Program-made: the position numbers and the translations under genes
Notes under the pieces: model-generated
Databases searched by the model: none
Seen by the model: only the letters and a program-made list of their open reading frames with translations
Told to the model about the DNA's origin: nothing
Assembly: GCF_024464655.1 (NCBI RefSeq)
Contig: NZ_JANHAV010000003.1
Coordinates: 303,359-367,358, forward strand
Direction: 5' to 3'
From: Halobellus inordinatus
Lineage (GTDB): Archaea > Halobacteriota > Halobacteria > Halobacteriales > Haloferacaceae
DNA: 64,000 nt
Shown: positions 34,372 to 43,656 of the stretch, one piece after another
How the letters are laid out: every line of letters begins with the position of its first letter
Position numbering within the stretch: the stretch's first letter is position 1

Positions 34372-34841
34372 TAGGCTTCGACCTCCTCGGGTTCTTCGAC
34401 GATGAGTTCGACGTCACAGATCGGCGTGTTCCACGGGTCGGCGCTCCCGAACGCACGGGGCTTGCGACCCTGCCGTTCGCCGACCTTGTGGGCGGCGACG
34501 TGTTTGATCGTCATCGAACGTCCGTCGAATCCCTGCTCGTCGGCGTTCGACGCCACGTTCTGCAGGAGTTCGAGGAACGCCTTCGAGGCCTTCTCGGGGT
34601 AGCGACCCGCGTCCCAGCCGTCGATGTCGGAGCGGTGTCCGACGCCGGTGTTGTGCTGTTTGAACGGAACGGAACGCTTCTCGTCGATGACGTCCTGGAG
34701 GTACTCCTCCGCGTCCTCGACGGGCATCCCCTTGATCTCACGCGAGATGGCCTTGCTGTGCTTCAGGCTGATGGGCCGATCGCGGAGCATCCCCTTGGCG
34801 GTGGTCTCCGGGTCGGCCTCGACGCTGTAGTTGATACCCAT
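34371..34841 (-). CDS. rpl22: 50S ribosomal protein L22
   Basis: 156 residues; [40 protein letters not shown] and [21 protein letters not shown] (the tunnel loop) define archaeal L22 (eukaryal L17). The N-terminal [13 protein letters not shown] pattern is also conserved. It overlaps rps3 by one base, and rps19 lies 2 nt upstream. Confidence 0.96.
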   Translation of the reverse strand: MGINYSVEADPETTAKGMLRDRPISLKHSKAISREIKGMPVEDAEEYLQDVIDEKRSVPFKQHNTGVGHRSDIDGWDAGRYPEKASKAFLELLQNVASNADEQGFDGRSMTIKHVAAHKVGERQGRKPRAFGSADPWNTPICDVELIVEEPEEVEA

Positions 34842-34843
34842 AG

Positions 34844-35266
34844 TTATTTGAGCGGCACGAACTTCGAGGACCGGGTCGCGCCGATTCCGGCCTGACCGTG
34901 TTCGACCGACGTCCGGGTCAGCTGGAACTCGCCCAGGTAGTGCCCGATCATCTCGGGCTCGACGCGGACGCGCTCGAAGGACTGCCCGGTGTAGACCTCG
35001 AACGTCTTCTCGACGAACGAAGGCAGAATGGGCATGTCCCGGAGGTGGGTCCGGATCGGGTCGTTGGCGGTCTCCTGGGGGTCGGCCTCGCTGGCCGCCT
35101 CCAGCAGCTTCTCCTGTTGGACCGTGAGTCCTCGGTTGATGGTTCGCCGCTGTCGTGCGGGCAGCAGTTCCGCGACCTCGTCGAGCGACATCTCCTGCAG
35201 CTCGTCGAGCGTGTGACCGCGGTAGGTGAACTCACCCTCGCGGCCGGTACGGTATTCCGAACTCAT
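34844..35266 (-). CDS. rps19: 30S ribosomal protein S19
   Basis: 140 residues; the archaeal N-terminal part ([36 protein letters not shown]) precedes the core [20 protein letters not shown] and ending [30 protein letters not shown], diagnostic of S19 (eukaryal S15). Confidence 0.96.
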   Translation of the reverse strand: MSSEYRTGREGEFTYRGHTLDELQEMSLDEVAELLPARQRRTINRGLTVQQEKLLEAASEADPQETANDPIRTHLRDMPILPSFVEKTFEVYTGQSFERVRVEPEMIGHYLGEFQLTRTSVEHGQAGIGATRSSKFVPLK

Positions 35267-35268
35267 TG

Positions 35269-36000
35269 TTATTCGTTGCCTCCTTTGCCACCGCGACCGG
35301 TGCGCTTCGAGGCGATGTCACCGACCTTCCGTCCCGGCGGGGCGTCCCGCGAGACGGACTTCGGCTGACCGGGGTGCTGGCGGCCGCCGCCACCGAACGG
35401 GTGGTCGACGGCGTTCATCGCGACCCCGCGAACGCGCGGCCACTTGATGCCGCGCGCTTTCATCTTGTGGTGCTTCTTTCCGGCCTTCACGAACGGCTTC
35501 TCGGTGCGGCCCCCGCCAGCGACGACGCCAATGGTGGCGCGGCACTGCGGGTTCAGCCGCTTGACCTCCCCGGAGGGGAGCTTCACGACCGCGACGTGGC
35601 GGTCGTGAGTGAGCAGCTGGGCGCTCGTCCCGGACGCGCGGGCGAACTTCCCGCCGTCGCCGGGCTGGCGCTCGACGTTACACACCGGAACCCCCTCGGG
35701 AATCTCCGCGAGCGGGAGCGTGTTGCCGGGCTTGATCTCTGCGCTGACCCCGACCTGGATCGTGTCGCCGACGGCGACGCCCTCTGGAGCGAGGATGAGC
35801 CGCTGGTCGCCGTCTTCGAATTCGACGGCGACGACCGGCGCGCTGCGTGCGGGGTCGTGCTCGATATCGACGACCGTCCCGGAGACGGTGTCGTCCGATT
35901 CGGCCTTCTTGTGCGAGAGTTCGGCCTTGTAGCGGTGCGACGGCGCCCGGAACGTGGACGTACCGCGACCGCGACGTTGGCCTTGAATTCGACGTCCCAT
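35269..36000 (-). CDS. rpl2: 50S ribosomal protein L2
   Basis: 243 residues with the N-terminal [20 protein letters not shown] and the peptidyl-transferase-proximal loop [20 protein letters not shown] with the conserved histidine. A halophilic acidic segment lies in the N-terminal OB domain ([20 protein letters not shown]). It is required for subunit association and peptidyl transfer. Confidence 0.97.
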   Translation of the reverse strand: MGRRIQGQRRGRGTSTFRAPSHRYKAELSHKKAESDDTVSGTVVDIEHDPARSAPVVAVEFEDGDQRLILAPEGVAVGDTIQVGVSAEIKPGNTLPLAEIPEGVPVCNVERQPGDGGKFARASGTSAQLLTHDRHVAVVKLPSGEVKRLNPQCRATIGVVAGGGRTEKPFVKAGKKHHKMKARGIKWPRVRGVAMNAVDHPFGGGGRQHPGQPKSVSRDAPPGRKVGDIASKRTGRGGKGGNE

Positions 36001-36002
36001 TT

Positions 36003-36257
36003 TCAGAACACCCCGATTCGCGAGGCGACTTCCTGCGCGTCGTCGTCCTCACCGAGTCGGACGGTCGCCTTCTTCTTGCCGCGCGGTGTGACCTGCGTGT
36101 TCACGTTCACGACGGCCACCTCGTAGCGCGATTCGATCTCGTCTTCGATCTCCGCCTTCGTGGCGTCGAGGTCGACGATGAACTGAAGCTTGTTGTCGAA
36201 GTCCATCTCGTCCATCGCCTTCTCGGTGACGAGCGGGTGCTCGATGAGCGAACTCAT
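36003..36257 (-). CDS. rpl23: 50S ribosomal protein L23
   Basis: 84 residues; MSSLIEHPLVTEKAMDEMDF, LQFIVDLDATKAEIEDEIE and VVNVNTQVTPRGKKKATVRL match archaeal L23, the docking site for SRP and chaperones at the tunnel exit. It overlaps rpl4 by 4 nt. Confidence 0.96.
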   Translation of the reverse strand: MSSLIEHPLVTEKAMDEMDFDNKLQFIVDLDATKAEIEDEIESRYEVAVVNVNTQVTPRGKKKATVRLGEDDDAQEVASRIGVF

Positions 36258-37000
36258 CGGTCCGCCACCTCCTCGACGGCGCTCTCGGTGAAGATCGTGA
36301 GCCGACCGGCCTGCGTCCCGGGGGCGAGGTCCTCCGCGCTTACGTTGGCCGCGGTGACCACGTCGGCGCCGGCGAGGTTCCGCGCCGCCTTCGAGGGCTC
36401 TTCGCTCGTGACGAAGAGGATCGACTTCGGACGGGTGTACTTCCGGCCACGGGTCTTCCCGCGTCCGGCCTTCACCTTCTTGTTCTCGTCAGAGCGCTCG
36501 ATGTCGGCGTGGACGCCGAGGGTTTCGAGCAGATCGACGACTTCGCGGGTCTTCACGAGGTCCTCGAAGTCGTCGGAAACGACGAGCGGGAGTTCGACGT
36601 CGTCGCCGAACTGGTGGCCGCGTTCGCGGACGACCGCTTCGTCCGTCGTGGCGGCGATCGCCGATCGGACGGCGAGTTTCCGCTCTTTGTCGTTGATGTC
36701 CTTGCCCTGGTCTTTCTCAGCCTTCGGCGGGTGCGCCTTGCGACCCTTGACCGCGTGGGGAACGCGGCGGGCGCGTCCGTTTTCGCGGGGGTCGTGAGAC
36801 ATCCCGCGACCGCTGCCGAACGACTCGGCCGGAGTTCGCAGCCCCGCGTAGGGGTCGGCACCGTACGCCTGTTTTCGGTTCGCCTGCGCGGCGACGACGG
36901 CGCGCTCGATGAGGTCCGGACGATACGGCGTCTCGAAGACCTCGGGGAGGTCGAGCGTGCCGGCGTCGTCGCCGTTCAGGTCGCGAATTGTTGCCTGCAT
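36254..37000 (-). CDS. rpl4: 50S ribosomal protein L4
   Basis: 248 residues; MQATIRDLNGDDAGTLDLPE, VVAAQANRKQAYGADPYAG and the tunnel loop with SFGSGRGMSHDPRENGRARR are archaeal L4 (L1e). The C-terminal GRGKTRGRKYTRPKSILFV is conserved. It overlaps rpl23 by 4 nt; rpl3 is 3 nt upstream. Confidence 0.96.
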   Translation of the reverse strand: MQATIRDLNGDDAGTLDLPEVFETPYRPDLIERAVVAAQANRKQAYGADPYAGLRTPAESFGSGRGMSHDPRENGRARRVPHAVKGRKAHPPKAEKDQGKDINDKERKLAVRSAIAATTDEAVVRERGHQFGDDVELPLVVSDDFEDLVKTREVVDLLETLGVHADIERSDENKKVKAGRGKTRGRKYTRPKSILFVTSEEPSKAARNLAGADVVTAANVSAEDLAPGTQAGRLTIFTESAVEEVADR

Positions 37001-37003
37001 TGT

Positions 37004-38020
37004 TTAGCCCTGATTCGATTCGGTCGACACGTAGCGCACCTCGGGATCGAGGCGCGGTTGGTCGTTCGGTCGGACGGCCGGACGGAACCGAAGGAGGCGC
37101 TTGTCGGGGCCCGGAAGCGAGCCTTTGACGAGCGCGTACGGTCCGTCGACCTCGCCGTAGCCGACGAAGCCGCCGTCTACGGTCGGTTCGCTGCCCTCAC
37201 CGATGTCGATGAGGCGCTTGTTCAGTTCGGTTCGCTGGTGGTAGCCCGTCTGTCCCTGCTGGGGGACCGTCGAGCGCACGCGGGAGGGGTTCCACGGACC
37301 GAGGTTACCGATCCGGCGCCGCCATCCCTGGCGGGCGTGTTTGCCCTTCCGCTTCTGGACGCCCCACCGCTTGACGGGACCCTGCGTCCCCTTGCCTTTC
37401 GTGACGCCGGCGACGTCGAGATACTCGCCAGCGCGGAAGACGTCGGAGAGTTCGTGCTCGCCGCCGTCGCCGACGAGTTCGAGCGCGAAGTCGATGCGCT
37501 CGTCGACCGAGCCGCCGCCGACTCGGGTCTCCATCACGTCGGGCTTCTTTTTGGGGACGTTCTGCATCTCGCCTGGGACGGTGTGGGTGATGAGTCGGAC
37601 GTCGTCGACCTCGCCGGCCTCGACGGCCGCGCGAAGGTCCTCGGCGTCGTCCTCGAAGGAGTCCTCGTTCGGAAGGTCGAGGACGCGGTCGAGGTTCTCG
37701 TCGAACTCGTTGCCCCACACCTCAGTCAGGGGCTTTGCACCGTACGGCGTGTCTTCGTAGGCTCGAAGGGCGACGGCGCGCATCGGCGGCGTCTCGACGA
37801 CGGTCACCGGAACGGCCTCCTCCATCCCTTCGCGGGGGGAGTTGGCCTCGTCGTTGACCATCATCACCTGGGTCATCCCGGCCTTGTAGCCGGCGAAGCC
37901 CTGGATACCCGGGGACCCGTCGTCGTCGGGCCACGACCGGATGCGTGGGACTTCCTTGGCCGCACGCTTGCGCGGGCTGAAGCCCATCGAACCTTTTCGT
38001 GGTCTGCTTGGTTGTGGCAT
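37004..38020 (-). CDS. rpl3: 50S ribosomal protein L3
   Basis: 338 residues; SRPRKGSMGFSPRKRAAKEV at the N-terminus, the GVTKGKGTQGPVKRWGVQKRKGKHARQG motif region close to the peptidyl-transferase centre, and MNQRTELNK-like QTGYHQRTELNKRLIDIG near the C-terminus are archaeal L3. It is the first ribosomal protein gene of the operon, 4 nt after the SPOUT gene. Confidence 0.96.
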   Translation of the reverse strand: MPQPSRPRKGSMGFSPRKRAAKEVPRIRSWPDDDGSPGIQGFAGYKAGMTQVMMVNDEANSPREGMEEAVPVTVVETPPMRAVALRAYEDTPYGAKPLTEVWGNEFDENLDRVLDLPNEDSFEDDAEDLRAAVEAGEVDDVRLITHTVPGEMQNVPKKKPDVMETRVGGGSVDERIDFALELVGDGGEHELSDVFRAGEYLDVAGVTKGKGTQGPVKRWGVQKRKGKHARQGWRRRIGNLGPWNPSRVRSTVPQQGQTGYHQRTELNKRLIDIGEGSEPTVDGGFVGYGEVDGPYALVKGSLPGPDKRLLRFRPAVRPNDQPRLDPEVRYVSTESNQG

Positions 38021-38024
38021 ATGA

Positions 38025-38858
38025 TCACTCCGTGAGTGTCAGGGACGCGAGCGACGCGAACATCGCTTCTTCAGTTCGCACCACCTCGCTGCCCTGTCGC
38101 GGAATCGTATTCAGCCAGAGATCGAACCCCGGACCGTCAACGGGTTCGACCGCATCCTCGACGTCGACGTCGAGGATGGCCGGAAGCCCACGGCCGGGCG
38201 ACCCGAACGCGACTGTCGCCCCCTCGCGCTCGATGCGAGCGGAGAGGTCCGGCAGCCACGACGTGGTCAACGGTTGGCCGAAGCGGGACGTCGCAATTGT
38301 GACGCCCGCGTCGGCGCGGCCGAGCGCTTCCTCGAGGTCCGTACGGGACACGTCGAAGCCCGGAACGGGCTCGTCGACGATCCGCGCACGGACCGGTTCT
38401 CGCGAAGAGATCCTGATGGCGACGCGCGTCCCCTCCTCGACCTCCATCGACGGAGGCGTGTGGAGAGAGACCGGGTGTTGCAGTCCGCAATTGACCCGAA
38501 CGCGGCCGTCAGGTCCGACCTCGGTCACGATTCCCTGTGTTAACGACCCCGAACCGTCTGATTCGGAGCCGGTCATAGACGGGACACGGAGGGGCGGCAG
38601 AACGCCGACGTACTCGAGTTCGTCGCGTCGCCCCCAGACCTCCTTTCGGAGGTGCGGCGGCGTGGCAGCGTATCGCAGCACCGTTTCGACGAACTCGCCT
38701 CCCCAGCGTCGCTCGCCTTCCCTGTCTGGGAAGACGGCGAGCCGATCCGCCCGAAACACCGTCGCCGCGCGGGCGACGTAGCCGAGTTTGCGAGTTGCCT
38801 CGCGTTTGTCTTCGGCCTCTCGGACGAGAGAGGACGGCACGAGTACGGTCAGCGTCAT
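38025..38858 (-). CDS. SPOUT-fold RNA methyltransferase (COG2106 type)
   Basis: 277 residues. The N-terminal half (MTLTVLVPSSLVREAEDKRE, ATVFRADRLAVFPDREGERR) and the late knot loop VAFGSPGRGLPAILDVDVED with FDLWLNTIPRQGSEVVRTEEAMFASLASL match the archaeal COG2106 SPOUT family, homologous to eukaryal SPOUT1. It carries an inserted OB-like domain near residues 108-155 (GIVTEVGPDGRVRVNCGLQH). It probably methylates rRNA. Its place at the head of the operon directly before rpl3 is conserved in haloarchaea and supports a ribosome-biogenesis role. Confidence 0.85.
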   Translation of the reverse strand: MTLTVLVPSSLVREAEDKREATRKLGYVARAATVFRADRLAVFPDREGERRWGGEFVETVLRYAATPPHLRKEVWGRRDELEYVGVLPPLRVPSMTGSESDGSGSLTQGIVTEVGPDGRVRVNCGLQHPVSLHTPPSMEVEEGTRVAIRISSREPVRARIVDEPVPGFDVSRTDLEEALGRADAGVTIATSRFGQPLTTSWLPDLSARIEREGATVAFGSPGRGLPAILDVDVEDAVEPVDGPGFDLWLNTIPRQGSEVVRTEEAMFASLASLTLTE

Positions 38859-38904
38859 ACCGGTCCCTTCAGCGTCACGTCTAGACTGTATCCCTCGTAC
38901 CGTA

Positions 38905-38925
38905 GGGGAGCCTAAAAGACTAGCG
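38905..38925 (-). promoter_or_regulatory. Promoter candidate of the ribosomal-protein operon
   Basis: On the minus strand, CTTTTAGG (38911-38918) is the best TATA-like element upstream of the SPOUT gene; it predicts transcription start near 38888 and a leader of about 30 nt. There is no other gene between it and the tRNA-Gly. Confidence 0.35.
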
Positions 38926-39089
38926 AAACCGTTCGGGGGTGAGAGGCCGTCTCACTCCGCCCTACGGCGGTTTCGTGGGAAACCGCCCCGTGGTATTTCC
39001 CCCCACGCCATCGGCCGATTTGATTTCCGATTCGCAAGTCTTATTTATTAATCTCGCATTTTCTGGAATGCAGACGCAGACCACGACGC

Positions 39090-39160
39090 GCGCTGGTAGT
39101 GTAGTGGTATCACGTGACCTTGCCATGGTCACAACCTGGGTTCAAATCCCAGCCAGCGCA
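39090..39160 (+). tRNA. tRNA-Gly (GCC anticodon)
   Basis: 71 nt that fold fully: acceptor GCGCTGG/CCAGCGC, anticodon stem TGACC/GGTCA around TTGCCAT (anticodon GCC), and T arm CTGGG-TTCAAAT-CCCAG. The discriminator base is A and no CCA is encoded. A TATA-like TTATTTATTAA lies about 40 bp upstream (39040-39050). Unlike the other two tRNAs in the window it has no 3'-end copies in its flank. Confidence 0.96.
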
Positions 39161-39302
39161 CTTCTCTCGAGACTAACCGACGAGCGGAGATGGTTCTTTA
39201 TCACCGGTTTTCGTAATCGGAGAATCGACTCCGTAGACGAGGTACGCTTATTCGCGCTACAGGCCAAGTGCGTTTATTGTGTCTGCTCGCCAATGAATTA
39301 CT

Positions 39303-39482
39303 ATGGATTCCCGACGGACGCGCTACGCCGCCAGTTTCGTCGCCGCCTCACTTGCGTACATCTTCGTCGTTCTCGCGTTCACGGGACAGTTCAACATCGT
39401 CGCGTGGGCGGTCTTTGCGGCCGCATTTCTCGTCTATCTCGTCGTCTTCGAGCGACTCTTCGCGTGGGCAGAGAGCGACTGA
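39303..39482 (+). CDS. Small two-helix membrane protein (59 aa)
   Basis: Translated from ATG at 39303 to TGA at 39480-39482. A basic start (MDSRRTRYAAS) is followed by two hydrophobic helices, FVAASLAYIFVVLAFTG and NIVAWAVFAAAFLVYLVVF, and ends ERLFAWAESD. The helix lengths and the positive-inside start support a real gene. TATTGTG-like and AATTACTA sequences just upstream could provide a promoter. Function unknown; small proteins of this kind are frequent in haloarchaea. Confidence 0.65.
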   Translation: MDSRRTRYAASFVAASLAYIFVVLAFTGQFNIVAWAVFAAAFLVYLVVFERLFAWAESD

Positions 39483-39613
39483 GTCGGCGATTGAGGAGTT
39501 CCCTGTCACCTATTGTTAACACACTACAATAATCACAGGTATACTTCCCAGACAGTAACAAGAACAGGTAGCAATTACTCGCCGGGGCGGCAACCGATAG
39601 TGGGTGAGAGAGT

Positions 39614-40033
39614 ATGCCAATCGACGACCTTGCTCGAAGCGACGTCGTAACAGCCGATCCGGACACACCCGTCACCGACCTCGCGGCCACGATGGACGAG
39701 GAGAACGTCGGTAGCGTCGTCATCACGAACGGTGACACGCCGGTGGGTATCGTGACGGATCGAGATCTGGCCGTCCGCGTGCTCGGGAACGGAGCCGACC
39801 CGACCGAGCAGACGGCGGCGGACGTGATGACCGAAGACCCCCACACGCTCGACCGGAAGGCGGGGTTCTACGAGGCGGCGACGATGATGCGCGATAACAG
39901 CATCCGGCGAGTGCCGATCTGTGAGGGCGACGCGCTCGTCGGGATCATCACGGCCGACGACCTGACCGAACTGCTCGCCGACGAGGAACAGCGGGTCGCA
40001 GAAGTCATCCGCGCCCAGCGTCCGGAGTACTGA
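39614..40033 (+). CDS. CBS-domain pair protein
   Basis: 139 residues consisting of two CBS motifs: LARSDVVTADPDTPVTDLAATMDEENVGSVVI..., then VMTEDPHTLDRKAGFYEAATMMRDNSIRRVPI, each ending in the typical VGIVTDRDL / VGIITADDL strand-helix. CBS pairs bind adenosine nucleotides and regulate partner proteins; no partner domain is fused. It ends 78 nt before the thiamine-binding-type gene on the same strand. Confidence 0.88.
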   Translation: MPIDDLARSDVVTADPDTPVTDLAATMDEENVGSVVITNGDTPVGIVTDRDLAVRVLGNGADPTEQTAADVMTEDPHTLDRKAGFYEAATMMRDNSIRRVPICEGDALVGIITADDLTELLADEEQRVAEVIRAQRPEY

Positions 40034-40111
40034 ACTCGGGTGCTGAACCGACCCGCCGCGTCCCCCATTCTGCGAGAAAACGTTTTGCGGCTCGGTGCGG
40101 AATCGACGCGT

Positions 40112-40426
40112 ATGACCGTTATCGCGCTATTGAGCGTCGCGCCCGTGATCGAAGACAGTATGGCCGCAGAGGTCGCGAAAGCCGTCGACGCCTTGGAGGA
40201 CTTCGACGTCGAGTACGAGACGAACCCGATGGGGACCGTGATCGAAGCCGACGACGTCGGCACGCTCTTTGCCGCCGCGGAGGCCGCCCACCGGGCCGTC
40301 GATGCGGACCGCGTGAGTACGGTGCTGAAGATCGACGACAAGCGAACGAGCGATGGGCGCGCACGCGAGAAAGTAGACGTCGTCGAGGACCAACTCGGCC
40401 GGCCGGCGCGCAGTGAGAGTGAGTAG
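40112..40426 (+). CDS. MTH1187-family thiamine-binding protein
   Basis: 104 residues. MTVIALLSVAPVIEDSMAAE, a central EYETNPMGTVIEADDVGTLF and the end VSTVLKIDDKRTSDGRAREK are the MTH1187/YkoF-like ferredoxin-fold family reported to bind thiamine. The ATG at 40112 is chosen; the longer open frame begins at 40040. The final codons and stop lie inside a 28-bp tandem repeat (40421-40476). Confidence 0.8.
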   Translation: MTVIALLSVAPVIEDSMAAEVAKAVDALEDFDVEYETNPMGTVIEADDVGTLFAAAEAAHRAVDADRVSTVLKIDDKRTSDGRAREKVDVVEDQLGRPARSESE

Positions 40427-40476
40427 CGAGTTATTCTCGACGGAGCGCGAGTAGCGAGTTATTCTCGACGGAGCGC
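40421..40476. repeat. 28-bp perfect tandem duplication between convergent genes
   Basis: The unit GAGTAGCGAGTTATTCTCGA plus CGGAGCGC occurs at 40421-40448 and again at 40449-40476, with a third partial copy (GAGTAGCG) to 40484. It spans the stop codon of the thiamine-binding gene (TAG in copy 1) and the stop codon of the convergent surface-glycoprotein gene (TAA in copy 2). Confidence 0.9.
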
Positions 40477-43400
40477 GAGTAGCGCGGCCCCAGCGAGAGC
40501 GACGAGGGTCGCGAGGACCCCGAATCCGGGCGTCGTCGTCGGCGTCTGGACTGTCGGAATCTCTGTCACCGTCGTCGTCGGCGGTTCGGTCGTGGTCGTG
40601 GTTGTCGTCGTGGTCGTCGTTGTGGTCGTCGTTTCAGCGGGCGTCTGCGTCGTCGCAGTCGGGATGACCGGCTGGACGGTACCGTCGACAGTCAGTTCGG
40701 GCGCCGGGCCGCCGTTGACTTCGATCGTGTAGGCGTCGCCGGGACTCGTATCGTTGAACGAGAACGTCGCGAGGAACTGTCCGTCAGCGTCGACTGTCGT
40801 CGTCGTGGTTTTCAGGAACGCGGGCCGGACGTCGTCGCCGCTGCGAACCCGGATGTTGATTTCCGTGCCGGGGGCGACGGTCGCCTCGCCGAAGATCTCC
40901 TGGCCGCTCGTCTCGGTGACGTTGAACGGTTCGTTCATCGAGAACTCGGCTTCGGTCGTCGAGTACGTCGTCTCGACGGTCTCGTCCTCGCCGGACTCCG
41001 TCAGATCGAGGTCGTTCTCGTCGTCGCCGAAGACGGTGAACGAAGCGCGGAGCCGTTCGTCGGTGCCCAGAGAGCCGGTCTCGTCCTCGTCGTCGTCGAT
41101 CGCGCCGTCCTCGTCGGTGTCACGGACGCCCGTGGGGCCGTCGTCACCCGTCCGGGAGATCACGTAGTACGTGTCGTTGTCTGAATCCGCGACGACCCGC
41201 GAGTTGGAGCTGTTCAACTGGAGGACGAGCGGATCGCGGTTCGGACCGGGGTCCTGTTGCTCGACGGTGAACACGGCGGGCGGCGAATCGCCCGTCCCGC
41301 TCGCGAAGTCGAAGAACTCGGCGGTGACGGTATCTTCCTCGAAGGCGTCGAGTGCGCCTTCGAGACCGGAGGCGCGGAGTTCGTAGACGACAGTGTCGCC
41401 AGTCGCGATGTCGGTGTCGCGGGTCACCCAGTCGCCGTTCGCCTCACGGAAGTCTGCCGCGGTGTCGAGGTCGCCGTATCGGTCCTCCGGAGCGGTCCAG
41501 GTCCGGAGCGCTATCGTCTCGCGGGGTTCGAGAACGAGCGTCGCGACGTCGGTCTCGCGACCTGCGGTAGCGGCCGACACCGGGTAACTCTCGGCGTCGA
41601 GGAGGTTCGAGACGCCGATGCTGACGTCGCCCTCGACAACCTCGTCGTCCTCGCTGACGCTGAAGATCTCGTTTTCACCGTCGAAGGAGCCGGTCCCGTA
41701 CATCGATGCGGCATAGCTGTCGAAGTAGATGGTGACGCGGTTGTCGCGGTCGTCGTCGTCGTCTTCGCCGTCGCGGACGGTCACGTTCGCGCGGAAGCCG
41801 ACGTCCTCCTCACCGATTGTCACTGTCGCCTCGCGCGTGTTCGACAGTTCGACCGGGATGGCGACGACGTCACCGCGGTTGTCCGTGGGCGTGCGATCGG
41901 GGAACGTCGCCTCGGTGTCGCCCGCTTCGGTGACGTTGACCGTCGACGACTCGACGGAGATTCCCGACGTCGTATCCGTCGCGCGAACGGTGTACTCGCC
42001 CGTTTCGATCTCGAGCGCTTCGAGATCGTAGCTGAAGTCGTACTCGCCCTGCCCGGAGAGGTCGGCGTACCGTTCGGTGTTCTCGACGACCTCGTCGTCG
42101 TCGAGCAGTTCGAGTCGGACCTCCCGGTTGCTCGCTCGGGCCGAAACCGTGCCCTCGATCGGCTCGAGGTTCGTCACGTTCCGATCGTCGATCGAAATCG
42201 CGAGATCGAGGTCACGAACCGTGATGTTCGCGACACCTTCTCCCTCGATGGTCGCCTCGTAGTCACCGAGGGTTCGGTCGTCGGTCGCGAAGAGGAAGAC
42301 CCGGCTGTTTGTCCCGGTCGCGCCCTCGAAGAAGTAGGTGTCCGTGTCGTCGTCGGTCCCTTCCATCGTGACGTCCGTGTTCGTCGACGAGGCGACGACG
42401 GCGACTGTCGATCCCTTGTAGGCGCTGATACTCTCGCCGGCGGTCACAGTCGTCGGAGCGAACGTCACCGTGTAGTCGTCTGGGTTGTCGAGCGCGTTGC
42501 CAGTGGGGTCCGTGATCCCGTCTTCGAGCCGGAGCGTCAGCTCTCGGCTGTCGGTGTCGTTGAGTTCGATGATCACGCGGCCCTGGGCCTCAGTGACGTC
42601 TGCGACGATCTCTCCCGTCACTTCCTCTTCGTCGTCGACGAGGAGGGCGTAGTTCGACTCGAAGTTCTGCACGTCCTCGGAGAATGCCACCTCGATAGCG
42701 GGCGTGCCGTCGGGCTGGACGTACTGAATCGCGCTCAGGTACTCCGGAGAGCCGGGGACGCCGCCGGCGTACTGGACAGTGATCTCTTCGTCTCTGGTCG
42801 CCGAGCGGTCGGCGGTGTCGTCAACCTCGATCGTCGGGGAATAGCTCGCTGTCTCCTGTCCTTCGGGGACGGCGGGGCTCGTCAGATTCACGCTGCCAGC
42901 GAGATACGCCGTCGTGGTGGAGAGATTGTCCGTGTACGAGAGCGTGTTGCCGGAGGCGCTCAGCGATCCCACCTCGGAGCCGGTGGCATCTTTGACGACT
43001 ACGTCCGACGATTCGATCGTGAACTCGCTGGGGATGGCGAGCGAAAACGTCGTGTCTTCGCCGGTGTCGACGCCGGTGACCGAGTAATTGAACGTGTGCC
43101 GGTTCTCGGTCTCCTGCGTGACTGTCGTCGGCTCGAACTCGTCTTCGACATCGATGGCGAGCGTAGCGACGTTTTCGACAGTGAGCGTCTCACTCTCCGA
43201 AACGGTCCCGTCGACGTCCGTCGCGTTGATCTTGACCTGGTAGTCGGTGTCAGTATCGACGGCAGGTGACGTCACCGTCACGTTCCCGGCGAGATACACT
43301 GTCGACGTCGACGAGTTGGCTGTTGCTTCCAGCGTATTGCCGACTGTCGTCGTCGTGTTGAGGACGGTCCCCGTCGCGTTTTTCATCTCGACATCTGCAC

Positions 43401-43656
43401 TCTCTATCGAGAACTCGCCCGGAACAGAGAGCGAGAGCGTGACGTTGTCAGACGTGTTGACGCCGGTAAACGAGTAGTTGAACGTGTGTTGCGTCTCGGT
43501 CTCTTCGTCGACCGTGAGTGGGTCGAACTGCGTTTCGGCTGAAACTCCGTCGACGGCGGCGACCGACCCGGCGAACGTGACACTGCCGGCGAGGACCGAC
43601 AGTACCACGAGCACCGCGATCGGAACCGCACCGACTCGGAACGTGGTTCGTGTCAT
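40459..43656 (-). CDS. S-layer-type surface glycoprotein with PGF-CTERM anchor
   Basis: 1065 residues from ATG at 43656. It has a signal peptide of about 34 residues (VPIAVLVVLSVLAGSVTFAG). Two homologous beta-domains follow (about 40-135 and 140-230, each with TEN/TQHTFNYS and AYLAGSV/NVTSPAV), then several Ig-like domains, many N-x-S/T sequons, and a Ca-binding-like DTDEDGAIDDDEDE loop. The end is a Thr-only run (O-glycosylation stalk), then TPGFGVLATLVALAGAALLA and RRE, the PGF-CTERM signal for archaeosortase ArtA with lipid attachment. It resembles BGTF-type cell-surface glycoproteins; whether it is the major S-layer subunit is inferred. The open frame reaches 43911, but the start at 43656 gives the signal peptide. 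Confidence 0.88.
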   Translation of the reverse strand: MTRTTFRVGAVPIAVLVVLSVLAGSVTFAGSVAAVDGVSAETQFDPLTVDEETETQHTFNYSFTGVNTSDNVTLSLSVPGEFSIESADVEMKNATGTVLNTTTTVGNTLEATANSSTSTVYLAGNVTVTSPAVDTDTDYQVKINATDVDGTVSESETLTVENVATLAIDVEDEFEPTTVTQETENRHTFNYSVTGVDTGEDTTFSLAIPSEFTIESSDVVVKDATGSEVGSLSASGNTLSYTDNLSTTTAYLAGSVNLTSPAVPEGQETASYSPTIEVDDTADRSATRDEEITVQYAGGVPGSPEYLSAIQYVQPDGTPAIEVAFSEDVQNFESNYALLVDDEEEVTGEIVADVTEAQGRVIIELNDTDSRELTLRLEDGITDPTGNALDNPDDYTVTFAPTTVTAGESISAYKGSTVAVVASSTNTDVTMEGTDDDTDTYFFEGATGTNSRVFLFATDDRTLGDYEATIEGEGVANITVRDLDLAISIDDRNVTNLEPIEGTVSARASNREVRLELLDDDEVVENTERYADLSGQGEYDFSYDLEALEIETGEYTVRATDTTSGISVESSTVNVTEAGDTEATFPDRTPTDNRGDVVAIPVELSNTREATVTIGEEDVGFRANVTVRDGEDDDDDRDNRVTIYFDSYAASMYGTGSFDGENEIFSVSEDDEVVEGDVSIGVSNLLDAESYPVSAATAGRETDVATLVLEPRETIALRTWTAPEDRYGDLDTAADFREANGDWVTRDTDIATGDTVVYELRASGLEGALDAFEEDTVTAEFFDFASGTGDSPPAVFTVEQQDPGPNRDPLVLQLNSSNSRVVADSDNDTYYVISRTGDDGPTGVRDTDEDGAIDDDEDETGSLGTDERLRASFTVFGDDENDLDLTESGEDETVETTYSTTEAEFSMNEPFNVTETSGQEIFGEATVAPGTEINIRVRSGDDVRPAFLKTTTTTVDADGQFLATFSFNDTSPGDAYTIEVNGGPAPELTVDGTVQPVIPTATTQTPAETTTTTTTTTTTTTTTEPPTTTVTEIPTVQTPTTTPGFGVLATLVALAGAALLALRRE

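Noticed and set aside
41257..43269. 670-codon plus-strand frame opposite the surface glycoprotein
   Set aside because: Antisense shadow produced by the acidic, GC-rich composition of the glycoprotein.
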